DNA of 13,970 nt from Lentisphaera sp. Its GTDB lineage: Bacteria; Verrucomicrobiota; Lentisphaeria; Victivallales; GWF2-50-93. The notes under the pieces were generated by a model. The model had not been told where the DNA came from, ran no database searches, and worked only from the letters and a program-made list of their open reading frames with translations. Position 1 is the first letter of the stretch; each line of letters starts with the position of its first letter. The position numbers and the translations under genes were made by a program. The DNA is taken from assembly GCA_020721745.1 (NCBI GenBank), contig DYMC01000048.1, positions 1 through 13,970 of the forward strand, written 5' to 3'. This document shows, piece by piece, positions 13,911-13,970 of this stretch.

Positions 13911-13970
13911 TGCCATGCATCGTAAATAAGTTGAAATAAAACGTGGAAAATCTGGTGATACCTTCTTTGA

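Noticed and set aside
13931..13961. Promoter TTGAAA ... TGATAC at the right edge
   Set aside because: The spacer would be 19 bases and no gene start is visible before the window ends, so it is not supportable.

Overview
The window looks like ordinary chromosome from a Gram-negative (LPS-making) bacterium of fairly high GC. It carries lipid A and heptose genes (lpxK, rfaE1, gmhB). It also has eukaryote-like versions of two enzymes (a UAP1-type UDP-sugar pyrophosphorylase and an XYLB-type xylulokinase), plus several single-pass membrane proteins of unknown function. A PVC-superphylum host (Lentisphaerae/Kiritimatiellae/Verrucomicrobia-like) is my best guess. It rests on general resemblance, not on a marker gene, and confidence is modest.

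Layout. (1) 74-1811, minus strand: an HU/IHF-family gene followed by hisS. A good promoter (TTGCAT-16-TATAGT) sits upstream, and a perfect 40-bp palindrome covers the hisS 3' end. (2) 1860-4249, plus strand: a divergent promoter and a 771-aa membrane-anchored TPR protein. (3) 4279-4413: a MITE-like element with perfect 15-bp terminal inverted repeats and nested hairpins. (4) 4439-8913, plus strand: a tight four-gene operon, UDP-HexNAc pyrophosphorylase - unknown 102-aa protein - xylulokinase - lpxK, joined by 4-base overlaps or a 1-base gap. (5) 8914-9029: convergent gene ends with a GC-rich hairpin and a second copy of half of the hisS-end palindrome. (6) 12175-9030, minus strand: a translationally coupled operon of a small membrane protein, rfaE1 and gmhB, then gap with its own promoter. 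rfaE1 contains a G10 homopolymer. (7) 12260-13910, plus strand: a coiled-coil membrane protein, a 34-aa membrane peptide, a rho-independent terminator and a 48-aa lipoprotein whose start codon lies in the terminator hairpin. The last 60 bases hold nothing I can assign.

The metabolic thread is mostly envelope building. UDP-GlcNAc supply (UAP) and LpxK serve lipid A. RfaE1 and GmhB make the activated heptose of the LPS core. Xylulokinase feeds the pentose-phosphate pool from which the heptose precursor sedoheptulose-7-phosphate is drawn, and GAPDH serves central glycolysis. That link is inference from gene order and known pathways.

I see no CRISPR array, tRNA, rRNA, transposase or defence island. 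The points most worth a second look are the G10 tract in rfaE1, the repeated palindrome at gene ends, the MITE-like element, and the small membrane/lipoprotein cluster at the right end.
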